A stretch of DNA of 40,191 nucleotides from CAYVWB01 sp964455395 (GTDB taxonomy: Bacteria > Desulfobacterota > Desulfovibrionia > Desulfovibrionales > Desulfovibrionaceae), in contig CAYVWB010000043.1 in the NCBI GenBank assembly GCA_964455395.1, positions 1 through 40,191 on the forward strand. Direction: 5' to 3'. Below, piece after piece: positions 7,340 to 15,812 of this stretch. The translations under genes and the position numbers were made by a program. Position 1 is the stretch's first letter. Every line of letters begins with the position of its first letter. Below the pieces are notes generated by a model. The model was not told the DNA's origin, ran no database searches, and saw only the letters and a program-made list of their open reading frames with translations.

Positions 7340-9145
7340 CTACTCCTCGCCAGCTTTGAGGGCAGCGAGGAAGGCCTCCTGTGGGATCTCCACGTTGCCC
7401 ATGCGCTTCATGCGCTTCTTGCCTGCTTTCTGTTTCTCCAGGAGCTTGCGCTTCCGGGTGATGTCCCCGCCGTAGCATTTGGCGGTCACGTTCTTGCGCA
7501 TGGGCGCGTTGCGCTCCCGCGCGATGATCTTCTGCCCGATGGCGGCTTGGATGACCACTTCGAAGAGCTGGCGGGGGATGGCTTGCTTCAGCTTCAAGGC
7601 GATGGCGCGGCCATGCTGCTGAGCTTTCTCCCGGTGCACGATGGTGGAGAGCGCGTCCACGGGGTCGCCGTTGATGAGGATGTCCAGCTTCACCATGTCC
7701 GCAGCGCGAAACTCCGTCACCTCGTAGTCCAGGGAGGCGTAGCCGCGCGTCACGGACTTGAGGCGGTCGAAGAAGTCGAAGACGATCTCGGCGAAGGGCA
7801 GTTCATAGGTGATGATGACCCGGCTGGAGGAGAGGTAGCGCACGTCCTTCTGGATGCCCCGCTTCTCCTCGCAGAGCTGGAACACCGCGCCCACGTACTC
7901 GTTGGGCGTGTGAATCTCCATGCGGACGTAGGGCTCGTTGAAGACGGCGATCTCCGTCGGCGCCGGGAGCTTGGCCGGGTTGTCGATGTCCATCTTGGCG
8001 CCCTTGGTGGTCTCCACTTTGTAGACGACAGTGGGCGCCGTGGTGATGAGGCTCGCCTGGAACTCGCGCTCCAGCCGCTCCTGGATGATCTCCATGTGGA
8101 GCATGCCCAGAAAGCCCGCGCGGAACCCGAACCCGAGCGCCTGGGAGCTTTCCGGTTCGAAGCTGAACGCCGCGTCGTTGAGCTGCAGCTTCTCCAGCGC
8201 GCCCTTCAGCGGCTCGTACTCCGCGGGCTCCGTGGGGTACAGCCCACAGAAGACCATGGCCTTCACCGGCTTGAAGCCCTCCAGAGGCGTGGCGGCGGGG
8301 TTCTTGCCGTGGGTGATGGTGTCGCCCACGCGCGCATCCTGCAGTTCCTTGATGGCGGCGGTCATGAAGCCCACCTCGCCCACGCCGAGCTGTTTCGCCG
8401 GCTTCGGGTTGGGAGAGAAAACGCCCAGCTCCGTCACCTCGAAATCCTTTTTCGTGGACATCATCCGCACGGCGTCACCGGGTTTCACCACGCCGTCCAC
8501 CACACGAAAGAGCACCACCACCCCTTGGTACGGGTCGTGCCAGCTGTCGAAGATACGCGCTTTGAAGGGGGCGTCCGGCTCGCCTTGGGGCGGCGGCAGA
8601 TCGCGGACGATGGCTTCCAGCACGGCAGGCACGCCCACACCCGTCTTGGCGGAGACCTCCAGCGCCGCTGCAGCGTCCAGACCGATGGACTCCTCGATCT
8701 CCTGACGGATGCGGTCCGGCTCGGCCGAAGGCAGGTCGATCTTGTTGAGCACGGGGATGACTTCGAGGTCGTTGTCCAGCGCCAGATAGACGTTGGCCAG
8801 CGTCTGCGCCTCCACACCCTGGGTGGCGTCCACCACCAGCAGCGCGCCTTCGCAGGAGGCCAGGGAGCGGGAAACCTCGTAGCTGAAGTCCACGTGCCCC
8901 GGCGTGTCGATGAGGTTGAGCACATACTCGACGCCGTCCGGCGCAGTGTAAGGTATGCGTACGGTCTGCGCCTTGATGGTGATGCCGCGTTCGCGCTCCA
9001 GGTCCAGTCTGTCCAGGAACTGTTCGCGGCGCTCACGCTCGCTGACCAGCCCCGTGACCTCCAGAATGCGGTCGGCCAGGGTCGACTTGCCGTGGTCGAT
9101 GTGCGCGATGATGCTGAAATTGCGGATATGGGGAACCTTGGACAT
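7340..9145 (-). CDS. lepA: Elongation factor 4 (translational GTPase LepA)
   Basis: 601 residues. The G1 loop AHIDHGKST lies near the N-terminus, followed by ERERGITIKAQ (switch I), DTPGHVDF (G3) and NKIDLP (G4). The C-terminal part holds the LepA-specific domain ending in basic KRKLLEKQKAGKKRMKRMG. The factor acts on stalled ribosomes and can back-translocate them. The start at 9143-9145 (MSKVPHIRNFSIIAH) matches the family. An open frame upstream to 9244 is proline/arginine-rich and unlike LepA. The Shine-Dalgarno sequence before the chosen ATG is poor. It forms an operon with lepB. Confidence 0.97.
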   Translation of the reverse strand: MSKVPHIRNFSIIAHIDHGKSTLADRILEVTGLVSERERREQFLDRLDLERERGITIKAQTVRIPYTAPDGVEYVLNLIDTPGHVDFSYEVSRSLASCEGALLVVDATQGVEAQTLANVYLALDNDLEVIPVLNKIDLPSAEPDRIRQEIEESIGLDAAAALEVSAKTGVGVPAVLEAIVRDLPPPQGEPDAPFKARIFDSWHDPYQGVVVLFRVVDGVVKPGDAVRMMSTKKDFEVTELGVFSPNPKPAKQLGVGEVGFMTAAIKELQDARVGDTITHGKNPAATPLEGFKPVKAMVFCGLYPTEPAEYEPLKGALEKLQLNDAAFSFEPESSQALGFGFRAGFLGMLHMEIIQERLEREFQASLITTAPTVVYKVETTKGAKMDIDNPAKLPAPTEIAVFNEPYVRMEIHTPNEYVGAVFQLCEEKRGIQKDVRYLSSSRVIITYELPFAEIVFDFFDRLKSVTRGYASLDYEVTEFRAADMVKLDILINGDPVDALSTIVHREKAQQHGRAIALKLKQAIPRQLFEVVIQAAIGQKIIARERNAPMRKNVTAKCYGGDITRKRKLLEKQKAGKKRMKRMGNVEIPQEAFLAALKAGEE

Positions 9146-9372
9146 ACGGAGCTTTGGCGATGCCGGCGGCGGGGTTGGAGTTCGTGGCGAACTGGCGGCG
9201 GCGGTGTTGCTGCGTCCAGAGCGCCGGGACGTGGCTGCGCACAAAACGAAAGCGCGACCTCATGCCGCCGAAACAAAAACGACGGGTGCGCCAGCGGCGC
9301 GCGCAAACAGCACTTCTTACGGCATTTCCGCGTGGTTGTCTAATGCTCTCTGATCCCCTGCCGGATTTTTCA

Positions 9373-9401
9373 TTGCAGCCCGCGCCGCCTTTTCGTATTC
9401 T
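9373..9401 (+). promoter_or_regulatory. Candidate sigma-70 promoter of the 9424 gene
   Basis: TTGCAG (9373-9378), a 17-nt spacer and TATTCT (9396-9401) stand just upstream of an AAAGGAGG ribosome-binding site (9408-9414). The predicted start would leave almost no leader, so this is tentative. The rest of 9146-9423, between the divergent lepA and this gene, shows no other feature. Confidence 0.3.
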
Positions 9402-9423
9402 GGATGCAAAGGAGGACGTCCCC

Positions 9424-10068
9424 ATGCGCACGCCACACCACCGCTTCAATTCCCGACATGCGCCCCCGGAGGCCCCCAACGCGAGACTCGCCGCCGGAAA
9501 CGGCGCTCCGGACACGCGCTTGGCGTCACGCCGGCACCCAAGCTGCGCGCTTTGCCTCCTTGGCGGACTCCTGCTCCTGGCGAGCCTTCTCGCGCCTCCG
9601 CCGGCCGAGGCGCAGTCCAACCGGGAGAAAATGGTGCAGGCCTTCGCCGAGCAACAACAGCGGGCGTGCAAAGGGCATGAACAGTCCGACCGAACCGCCG
9701 ACGCCAAGCGCGACCAGGTCGACACGCTTGAAGAACGGGTGGCGGAGTTCGAAGCGACACCCGAAGCCCGCAAACATCTTCAGGAAATGGAGCGCACACT
9801 ACGTTCCATGAAACGGATGGCGAGGAAAATGGGCGACGTCGCCGGCAAACTGCAGGCCATGTGCCGCCAGGGCCCGGGCCAGGGCTCGGTGCAGGCCCTT
9901 GTGGACGAATTCACACGACGCAACGAAAAACTGCAAGCCCTCGCCAAGGAATTCAACGAGTACGGGCAAGAATTCGGCGAGCTGACGCTGGAGTTCAACG
10001 AAGCCTTCTCGAACTACTCGATCCACGGCGGCGCCGCCATGGGCGCCATGCAGGAAGATTCCGAATAA
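9424..10068 (+). CDS. Exported helical protein of unknown function
   Basis: 214 residues. I do not recognise a family. The start is the ATG at 9424, which has a strong AAAGGAGG 10 nt upstream. An unusually long arginine-rich N-region (1-40) precedes a hydrophobic core (about 41-57, CALCLLGGLLLLASLLA) and a likely signal peptidase I site after AEA (residue 63). The mature part is charged and strongly helical, with probable coiled coil at about 70-145 and 155-195. It has two cysteines, at about residues 82 and 147, that could form a disulphide in the periplasm. It is divergent from lepA and stands alone. The long pre-core region might instead mean a membrane-anchored topology. Function unknown. 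Confidence 0.8.
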   Translation: MRTPHHRFNSRHAPPEAPNARLAAGNGAPDTRLASRRHPSCALCLLGGLLLLASLLAPPPAEAQSNREKMVQAFAEQQQRACKGHEQSDRTADAKRDQVDTLEERVAEFEATPEARKHLQEMERTLRSMKRMARKMGDVAGKLQAMCRQGPGQGSVQALVDEFTRRNEKLQALAKEFNEYGQEFGELTLEFNEAFSNYSIHGGAAMGAMQEDSE

Positions 10069-10535
10069 GTCGCGCGGCTTCCCCCTCGCGGGCAAGCGAC
10101 CGGATCACGACGAAAGCGGATCACGGCGCGCTCCGGACGTCGTCCGTCCATCTCCTTCCTGTCATCGCACGCAATCACCAGGGCCTGACGACACTCCACG
10201 AACCCCGCCGGCGCCTCCCCGCCACAACGCTCCTCGGCCCATTTCGATGGGACGCCCGGCAGTACGCCCCCCCCGCAGGCTCGCGTGAGACGCAGGCCCC
10301 GCAGACACAGCGAGGCCCTCCGGAGGACTGGTTCCCCGAATTCCAGGGCGCGACACGACTGGCGCGCGGCAGACCTCGTCGCCTCCTTCACGCACGACTG
10401 GCGTCGCCCTTGTCACCCCACATATGGAGCCGCACGCTGTACGCAGCATGCCGGGCGGGCCGCCCCACACTGCTCCAAACGCGACCATGGACGGCCGCCA
10501 AACGACCGAAATGACGCGCCCCGCGCGGCAAGGCG
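10069..10535. other. 467-bp gap with no supported gene
   Basis: This gap lies between the convergent secreted-protein gene and the arsenate reductase gene. Open frames exist on both strands, but they are arginine/proline-rich translations of GC-rich DNA, lack ribosome-binding sites and resemble no family I know. No convincing terminator, promoter or repeat was found. Confidence 0.6.
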
Positions 10536-11072
10536 CTATTGGCGCGCCGCCGACGCCGCTCCCGCCTCGTCTGACCGGGCGACCTCGGAGGACTGCACCT
10601 GAGCGATGTCCTCCACTTCCCAGCGCTGGCCCAGTTGGCGTTTGCCGCCGGACTGCTCCCAGGCGATGAACTCCCGGATGACTTTCTTCACCTGATCACG
10701 GAGTTCACGGACCTTGACCATCTTGTCGCCGTCGGAACCCTCGATGACCTGCGGGTCCATGAACGGCAGGTGCAGACGGTGCGTCATGCCCGGGAAGATG
10801 GGACACATGTCCTCCAGGGATTCCGAACACACGGAGATGACGTAGTTGAATATCTTGCCTTCCTTGAAGGCGTCGAAGACGCGTTGGGGCTCCTTGTCGG
10901 AAACGTCCAGGCCCTCCTCGGCCAAGGCCTCGCGCACCAGGGGGTTCACGGGCTGCGGTTCGAAGCCCGCGCTCTCCACCTCGTAGGCGTCCCCGCCGAA
11001 GTGTTTCAGGTAGGCTTCCGCCATGACGCTGCGCGCGCTGTTGTGCACGCAAATGAACAGAACTCTGCGCAT
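10536..11072 (-). CDS. Arsenate reductase, ArsC type (low-molecular-weight phosphatase fold)
   Basis: 178 residues. The N-terminal CX5RS loop is Cys8-VHNSA-Arg14-Ser15. Cys82 and Cys90 in VCSESLEDMCPIFPG match the cysteine relay of thioredoxin-coupled arsenate reductases (Cys10/82/89 in the Gram-positive enzymes). This favours arsenate reductase over a plain protein-tyrosine phosphatase. The start ATG at 11070-11072 follows GGAGGGG. The region from about 130 extends the usual length by some 40 residues and ends in a low-complexity Ala/Ser tail. No arsB, acr3 or arsR gene is next to it. Expected role: reduction of As(V) to As(III) in the cytoplasm. Confidence 0.85.
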   Translation of the reverse strand: MRRVLFICVHNSARSVMAEAYLKHFGGDAYEVESAGFEPQPVNPLVREALAEEGLDVSDKEPQRVFDAFKEGKIFNYVISVCSESLEDMCPIFPGMTHRLHLPFMDPQVIEGSDGDKMVKVRELRDQVKKVIREFIAWEQSGGKRQLGQRWEVEDIAQVQSSEVARSDEAGAASAARQ

Positions 11073-11501
11073 GATTGCTTTCCCCTCCGCGAGCGGTTCG
11101 CCGCCGCCCGAGCCCCGCCGTCGTCGCAGGACATCGCTCGGCGATGCGGCGGTCCTAGTGATCACCATGGCCATCCGGGGACGCGTGCCCGCGGCGGCTG
11201 CCCTCTGTGGTCGCCCCGTCGCCCCTCGCGCGGGACGCCGGCTTATGCCCGACCTTGACAAATGGACGTTACGAATCGGGGACGAACCGGTGACGCCGAC
11301 GCGCCCTTGTCAACACGCCGGCGTTTGGCGAGACGTCGAAGGGGCTGCGGAAACCCCGGGCGGCCTGCATGAAGCGCAGGGATTCAGCGAAAGTTTCCTC
11401 CACCCGCAGCCCATGCAGCGCCCACACGCCATCCCGACGGGCGTTTCGCAGCGGCCCTTCCCGCCCTCGCGAGCGTGCGGCGACGCTCCGGCCGGCAGGA
11501 C
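11073..11501. other. 429-bp gap with no supported gene
   Basis: This holds the presumed promoter of the arsenate reductase gene (minus strand) and the 3' flank of the FkbM gene. One minus-strand frame over 11269-11500 encodes a protein-like stretch (GVWALHGLRVEETFAESLRF and onward). It has no start of its own, and upstream its frame runs antisense-like through the FkbM gene, so it may be a remnant or chance. No clear hairpin terminator was found. Confidence 0.4.
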
Positions 11502-12344
11502 TTATCTCCCCGACCGCAGCCCACGCAAGTCCCGCAGGGCGCGGTCCGCGCGGCGCCGCCAGCGGGTGAGGAAGGAGGCGCGGCCCGCGGCGTCCTGAAA
11601 CGGAGGCCAGCCATGGGGGCCGGGGGGGTCTTCCGGGCGGGGCTTGCAGGTGGCGCGCAGCCCTTCCGGCAGGAAGACGAGGTCCGCCTGCCAGAGGACG
11701 CCATGGGCGTAGCACAGATCCACCACATCCCACAGGAAAAAACCGTGCTGCTGACAGAAAGCGATGGTGGCGCCAATGCGGTCCGTGGCGGCCTCCACGA
11801 TGAGACACGCCACATGCGGAAGCGTGCCCACGGCCCCGGCGAGGACGGCTGCTTCGAACCCATCCACATCGATCTTCAGGAGATAGGGCGTCGGCTCGCT
11901 GCGGTCGGCGAGGACGCCATCCAGCGTCACCACGGAGGTCACGATTCGGGAGCCGCCCCGGGCGGCGGGAGCGGCGGTCGGCTCCTCCGACGCGGTGTCG
12001 CTGTCGTGCAGGGGTGGTTGCGTCAGCTGGGAGTGGCCGATGAGCGCGTCTTCGGGATTGATCCGGAGAAGCGCCTCGCCGGCGGCCTCGCCCACGGCGG
12101 CCTGGATGAGCTCGTGGTCCACGCCGGCGTAATGTGCATGGATGGCCGGCGCGAAGTGGGGCACGGGCTCGAAGAGGAGATGGCGGGCCTTGGGAAAGGC
12201 GGCGATGAGCTCGTGGGTGGCGTGGGCCACGCCCACGTCCAGCACCGTGGCCGGCGGCGCGCCGAGTTCCCGGAGACGCGTCAGCGCGTGCGCCTTGGTG
12301 GCGAGCCGGTTGCGAGGGGTCCGACGGACGCCGAACGCGCTCAT
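11502..12344 (-). CDS. FkbM-family methyltransferase
   Basis: 280 residues. The SAM-binding motif I is ATVLDVGVAHATHELIAAFP (about 34-53). The FkbM signature is TPYLLKIDVDGFEAAVLAGA, followed by a conserved Ile-Val-Glu strand (CLIVEAA). The start is the ATG at 12342-12344, which overlaps the stop of rfaE2 (ATGA). An in-frame start 15 codons upstream would overlap rfaE2 further. Members methylate sugars or lipids in surface glycans and natural products. Coupling with rfaE2 suggests a lipopolysaccharide or surface-glycan substrate, which is inference. Confidence 0.87.
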   Translation of the reverse strand: MSAFGVRRTPRNRLATKAHALTRLRELGAPPATVLDVGVAHATHELIAAFPKARHLLFEPVPHFAPAIHAHYAGVDHELIQAAVGEAAGEALLRINPEDALIGHSQLTQPPLHDSDTASEEPTAAPAARGGSRIVTSVVTLDGVLADRSEPTPYLLKIDVDGFEAAVLAGAVGTLPHVACLIVEAATDRIGATIAFCQQHGFFLWDVVDLCYAHGVLWQADLVFLPEGLRATCKPRPEDPPGPHGWPPFQDAAGRASFLTRWRRRADRALRDLRGLRSGR

Positions 12345-12922
12345 GGCCTGGCTTCCCGTGACGCGACGCCCTCCTGCATGACGCTGCATGTGGTGAGGAT
12401 GCGTTCGACGGTCGATGTGGTGGAAAAGCCCGGCAGCAGCGGCAGGCTGCGGACCTCCCCTCCGCGGGCAAGAACCTCGGTCGCGCCCACGATGCGCTCC
12501 AGGGGCCAGTCCCCGCCTTTCACGAGCACGTCCGGCGCCACGGCCTGGATGAGCTCCAGTGGCGTGGCCTCATCGAACCCCGTCACCCAGTCCACGCTTT
12601 CGAGATGCGCCAGCACGAAGGCGCGGGCTGCATAAGGCGTCACGGGGCGTCCCGGCCCCTTGTTCAGGGCGCGTACGGAGTGGTCCGAATTCAGCCCGAG
12701 CGCCAGTCGATCCCCCAATGCTCGGGCGCGGGCGAGGAGGTCCACGTGCCCCGGATGGAGCAGGTCGAAGCAGCCGTTGGTGAAGACGATGCGTTCTCCG
12801 GCGGCGCGGGCGGCGGCCACTGCGTTCACGAGCTGCGGCTCGGCGAGCATTTTGGGGTGGCGTAGCAGCGCTTCATCCATTGGCGACGCCGGGTGGGTGT
12901 GGGTGGCCGCCGGAGCGCTCAC
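12341..12922 (-). CDS. rfaE2: D-glycero-beta-D-manno-heptose 1-phosphate adenylyltransferase
   Basis: 193 residues, corresponding to the C-terminal nucleotidyltransferase half of E. coli HldE. The HxGH signature is VFTNGCFDLLHPGHVDLLAR. NSDHSVRALNKGPGRPV, DVLVKGGDW and the terminal GFSTTSTVERI are all family marks. It adenylates heptose 1-phosphate on the way to the ADP-heptose used in the lipopolysaccharide inner core. This implies a Gram-negative outer membrane. The kinase domain (RfaE1) must be encoded elsewhere. It overlaps the genes on both sides by four bases: ATGA with the YkgJ-like gene upstream and with the FkbM gene downstream. Confidence 0.95.
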   Translation of the reverse strand: MSAPAATHTHPASPMDEALLRHPKMLAEPQLVNAVAAARAAGERIVFTNGCFDLLHPGHVDLLARARALGDRLALGLNSDHSVRALNKGPGRPVTPYAARAFVLAHLESVDWVTGFDEATPLELIQAVAPDVLVKGGDWPLERIVGATEVLARGGEVRSLPLLPGFSTTSTVERILTTCSVMQEGVASREARP

Positions 12923-13716
12923 GGCCGTTGGTCTGCGGGTTGCGCATCGGGATCCAGCTTGCGTACGCGGGGATTTTCGCCGTGGAGGACGAGTTCCAGC
13001 CAGTCGTGGGCGAAGGCGAGGGTGGCTTCCTCGTCGGTGCGCACGGCGTCGGGGTCATGGTCCATGTCGAGTCGCTCCAGCACCTTCATTTCCTTGAGAA
13101 ACTGCTGGAACCTGTCGAGCTGGTAAAGCGCCAGGAGGATGAGGCCCGCCTTCCTGTGGTGGACGGGGCGCCCCGAGACTTTTTGCTTGGCCAGCAGCAT
13201 CATGGTGCGGTCATTGGAGATGTTGTAGGGCTCCAGCCCCTGGTCTGTCATCCAGGCGGCAGGCGTCCACTCGGTGGTCTGCTCGAAGCCGCGGCAGTGG
13301 GGCTCCTTGATGACGAAGAAGCGCTCCGCCACTGCGCCGTCCTTGAGGCGGCTGGCGCGGCCCACGGGATAGGTCCGACAGGCGCCGGGCCGGTGCGGGT
13401 AGACGCTGCAGCCTTGACTGGTGACGAAGGGACACGGCGCGCCTTGACGGTGTTCCTCCATGCGCAGGTGGACGCTGGGGAACCCCGTATCCTGGTAGGC
13501 GGCGATGTCCGTGCGGGTGTTGAGAAAGGTTTCGCTGTCCTCGCCGAGGGCGCGACGCAGCCGCAGCACATCGTAGGGCGTGAGCGAGAGGTTCAGGTCG
13601 CCGCAACAGGCGTTGAAGCAGGGGACGTCGGGGTGGCAGGCGAAACAAAGCTGATCGTTCTCGCCGAGTTCCGGCAAGGAATCGAGAAACGCCTGGGTCT
13701 CGTCGTGTTCGGACAT
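12919..13716 (-). CDS. YkgJ-family cysteine-cluster protein
   Basis: 265 residues. The N-terminal cysteine cluster is CFACHPDVPCFNACC (Cys24, 27, 33, 37, 38), with later CPFVTSQGC and YPHRPGACRTYP. This is the pattern of the YkgJ (zinc/iron-chelating) family. The metal is not established for the family, and the cellular role is unknown. The start ATG at 13714-13716 is preceded by GGAGGAACC. Its last codons overlap rfaE2 by four bases, so it leads a three-gene coupled unit. It may be cotranscribed only by position, and its link to heptose metabolism is unproven. Confidence 0.87.
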   Translation of the reverse strand: MSEHDETQAFLDSLPELGENDQLCFACHPDVPCFNACCGDLNLSLTPYDVLRLRRALGEDSETFLNTRTDIAAYQDTGFPSVHLRMEEHRQGAPCPFVTSQGCSVYPHRPGACRTYPVGRASRLKDGAVAERFFVIKEPHCRGFEQTTEWTPAAWMTDQGLEPYNISNDRTMMLLAKQKVSGRPVHHRKAGLILLALYQLDRFQQFLKEMKVLERLDMDHDPDAVRTDEEATLAFAHDWLELVLHGENPRVRKLDPDAQPADQRP

Positions 13717-13812
13717 GGTTCCTCCGGGTCGCGAATTCCGGCCAACCTAGCGCACATCCGCCCCGGCTGGCAAACCTCGCCGGGCGAAAGGCCGTCTCCA
13801 CAATACAACCGC

Positions 13813-13846
13813 TTGAGCCCCTTAAGTAAATCGGATATCCTCCGAT
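13813..13846 (+). promoter_or_regulatory. Candidate promoter/operator of the GGDEF-EAL gene
   Basis: TTGAGC (13813-13818), 17 nt and TATCCT (13836-13841) form a weak sigma-70 match. The inverted repeat ATCGGA/TCCGAT (13830-13835 and 13841-13846) brackets the -10, and GGATATCC (13833-13840) is a perfect palindrome. This would suit a repressor site, but the evidence is pattern only. Confidence 0.35.
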
Positions 13847-13879
13847 ATGGGAGCAAGCTCCTTTGATGGAAGGCCCACC

Positions 13880-15637
13880 ATGTACAGACGCAGCATACCC
13901 TGCCCCGGCGGTCACGGCGGCCCCGAAACCAGCGACGCCGACGACCTGCGCGCCGAGCTGAGACGGTTCCGCCTCATCGCCGAGTCCTCCAAGGACCTCG
14001 AAATCTGGACCGATCCAGACGGCTGCGTGCGCTTCGTCTCCGACGCGTGCGAGCGCATCACCGGTCTTTCTCAGCGCGAGGTGCTCAACACCCCCCGGCT
14101 GCTGCGCGACATCCTCCGGCCCGACTATCGCGACGCCTTCGACGACCACCAGAGCATCATGGAAGCCGGGGCCCTGGCGCATTTCTGCGATCTCTGCATC
14201 ATCACCACCGAGGGTGTGGAGAAGTGGCTGCGTTTCGCCAGCCAGCGCTTCATGGACGACCACGGCGGTCCTCTCGGCATGCGCTCCACCGCCTCGGACG
14301 TGACTGACCTGAAGTTGCTCGAGGTCCAGCTGCACCACCGCACCCTGCACGACGCCTTGACGGGGCTGGCCAACCGCTCCCTCTGCCTGGATCGCGTGGC
14401 GCGGGCTCTGGAACGCTCCAAACGGCGGGAAGACTATCACTTTGCGGTGCTCTTCATCGACCTGGACCGGTTCAAGACCATCAATGAAAGTCTGGGCCCC
14501 CGCGTGGGAGACCAGCTGCTGCGGGGCGTCGCACGCAGACTCCAGGCCGGCATGCGCAGTCTGGACACGGTGGCGCGCCAAGGCGGCGACGAGTTCATCA
14601 TCATTCTGGAAGAGCTGACCAACACCCAGGAAGCCATCCATGTGGCGCGCCGACTGCGCGAGGAGCTGGAACAGCCCTTCACCTTCGGCGAACACACGGT
14701 GCACACCTCCGCCTCCATCGGCATCGTGGTGAGCCCTGCGGTGTACGACCGACCGGACGAGCTCCTGCGCAACGCCTCCTTGGCCATGCAGCGCGCCAAG
14801 AAGCTGGGCCGCAACCGCTTCAAGGTCTTCCACGCGCGTCTGCTGGAGGACGCGCAGAAACTGGTGGGTCTGGAGAACGACATGCGTCGCGGCGTGAAGA
14901 ACGACGAGTTCTTCGTGCAGTATCAGCCCATCATCGATCTCCCTTCCAGCCGCGTCACCGGGTTCGAAGCGCTCATGCGCTGGCGCCACCCGCTCAAGGG
15001 AGTCGTCCCGCCTTCAGACTTCATCCCCATCGCGGAGGAATCCGGCCTTATCATCGTGCTGGGGCGGTGGATACTCCGGCAAGCCTGCCAGACCGTGGCC
15101 GCGTGGCTGACCGCCGGCCGCCCCGGCCCTGCGCCCACCATCCACGTGAACCTCTCGGCCAAGCAACTCGCGCACCCGGATCTCGTCTCCGAGGTGGCTC
15201 GTGTGCTGGAGGACACGGGGCTCCCCCGCGACGTTCTCATGCTGGAGATCACCGAATCCACCCTGATGGAGAACCCGGAACACGCCGTCTACGTGCTGCG
15301 TCGGCTCAAGGAGCTCGGCGCGCGACTCTCCATCGACGATTTCGGCACGGGGTACTCCTCGCTCTCCTACCTGCAGCGTTTCCCCATCGACGCCCTCAAG
15401 GTGGATCAAAGCTTCGTCGCGCGCATCGAGGAGCATGGCAACCGGGAAATCGTGAAGGCCGTGCTCGCCCTCGCCGCCAGTCTCTCCCTGGAGGTGGTGG
15501 CGGAAGGCGTGGAGGAGGCCGCCCAGCTCGAGGCGCTCACCACGCTCAACTGCCGCCAGGCGCAGGGTTTTCTCTTCGCCATGCCTCTGGACCCCGAAGA
15601 CGCGCTCCGGACGCTTCTGGAACGCGGACAATCCTGA
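13880..15637 (+). CDS. PAS-GGDEF-EAL cyclic di-GMP signalling protein
   Basis: 585 residues, no membrane segment. A PAS sensor domain (about 30-137) is followed by a GGDEF domain. That domain has an intact GGDEF motif (235-239) and an intact inhibitory I-site RSLD (226-229) five residues before it. The EAL domain has EAL at 363-365, NLSAKQL, DDFGTGYSSLSYL, the KVDQSF lysine and the EGVE glutamate. Both the diguanylate cyclase and the phosphodiesterase therefore look competent, and the PAS domain may choose between them. The start ATG at 13880 follows GGAAGG. An ATG 33 nt upstream lacks a site and overlaps the presumed promoter. Confidence 0.94.
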   Translation: MYRRSIPCPGGHGGPETSDADDLRAELRRFRLIAESSKDLEIWTDPDGCVRFVSDACERITGLSQREVLNTPRLLRDILRPDYRDAFDDHQSIMEAGALAHFCDLCIITTEGVEKWLRFASQRFMDDHGGPLGMRSTASDVTDLKLLEVQLHHRTLHDALTGLANRSLCLDRVARALERSKRREDYHFAVLFIDLDRFKTINESLGPRVGDQLLRGVARRLQAGMRSLDTVARQGGDEFIIILEELTNTQEAIHVARRLREELEQPFTFGEHTVHTSASIGIVVSPAVYDRPDELLRNASLAMQRAKKLGRNRFKVFHARLLEDAQKLVGLENDMRRGVKNDEFFVQYQPIIDLPSSRVTGFEALMRWRHPLKGVVPPSDFIPIAEESGLIIVLGRWILRQACQTVAAWLTAGRPGPAPTIHVNLSAKQLAHPDLVSEVARVLEDTGLPRDVLMLEITESTLMENPEHAVYVLRRLKELGARLSIDDFGTGYSSLSYLQRFPIDALKVDQSFVARIEEHGNREIVKAVLALAASLSLEVVAEGVEEAAQLEALTTLNCRQAQGFLFAMPLDPEDALRTLLERGQS

Positions 15638-15812
15638 CTCTTTTTTTCGTCCACTTGACGTACATCAATGCCGGCGCACGCGTTCCCGGGCATATCTGAT
15701 CGCACGGCGCAGGGAGAAGTCCTCTGCAAGACCCGCCCTCCCGCCGCCGCAATCCCCCGGCGTCCACTTCAGGACGCCCTTCAGGAACGAAACGCCCAAG
15801 GAGCGAAACCAT

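Noticed and set aside
9861..10514. Plus-strand open frame of 217 codons overlapping the exported-protein gene
   Set aside because: It starts inside a better-supported gene with signal peptide and ribosome-binding site. Its product is Arg/Pro-rich without a family.
11269..12471. Alternative minus-strand frame of 400 codons over the FkbM/rfaE2 region
   Set aside because: The two genes in the other frames carry clear family motifs and coupled ATGA junctions. This frame is Arg/Pro-rich.
13847..13879. Upstream ATG start for the PAS-GGDEF-EAL gene
   Set aside because: It overlaps the candidate -10 and inverted repeat and has no ribosome-binding site. The ATG at 13880 follows GGAAGG.
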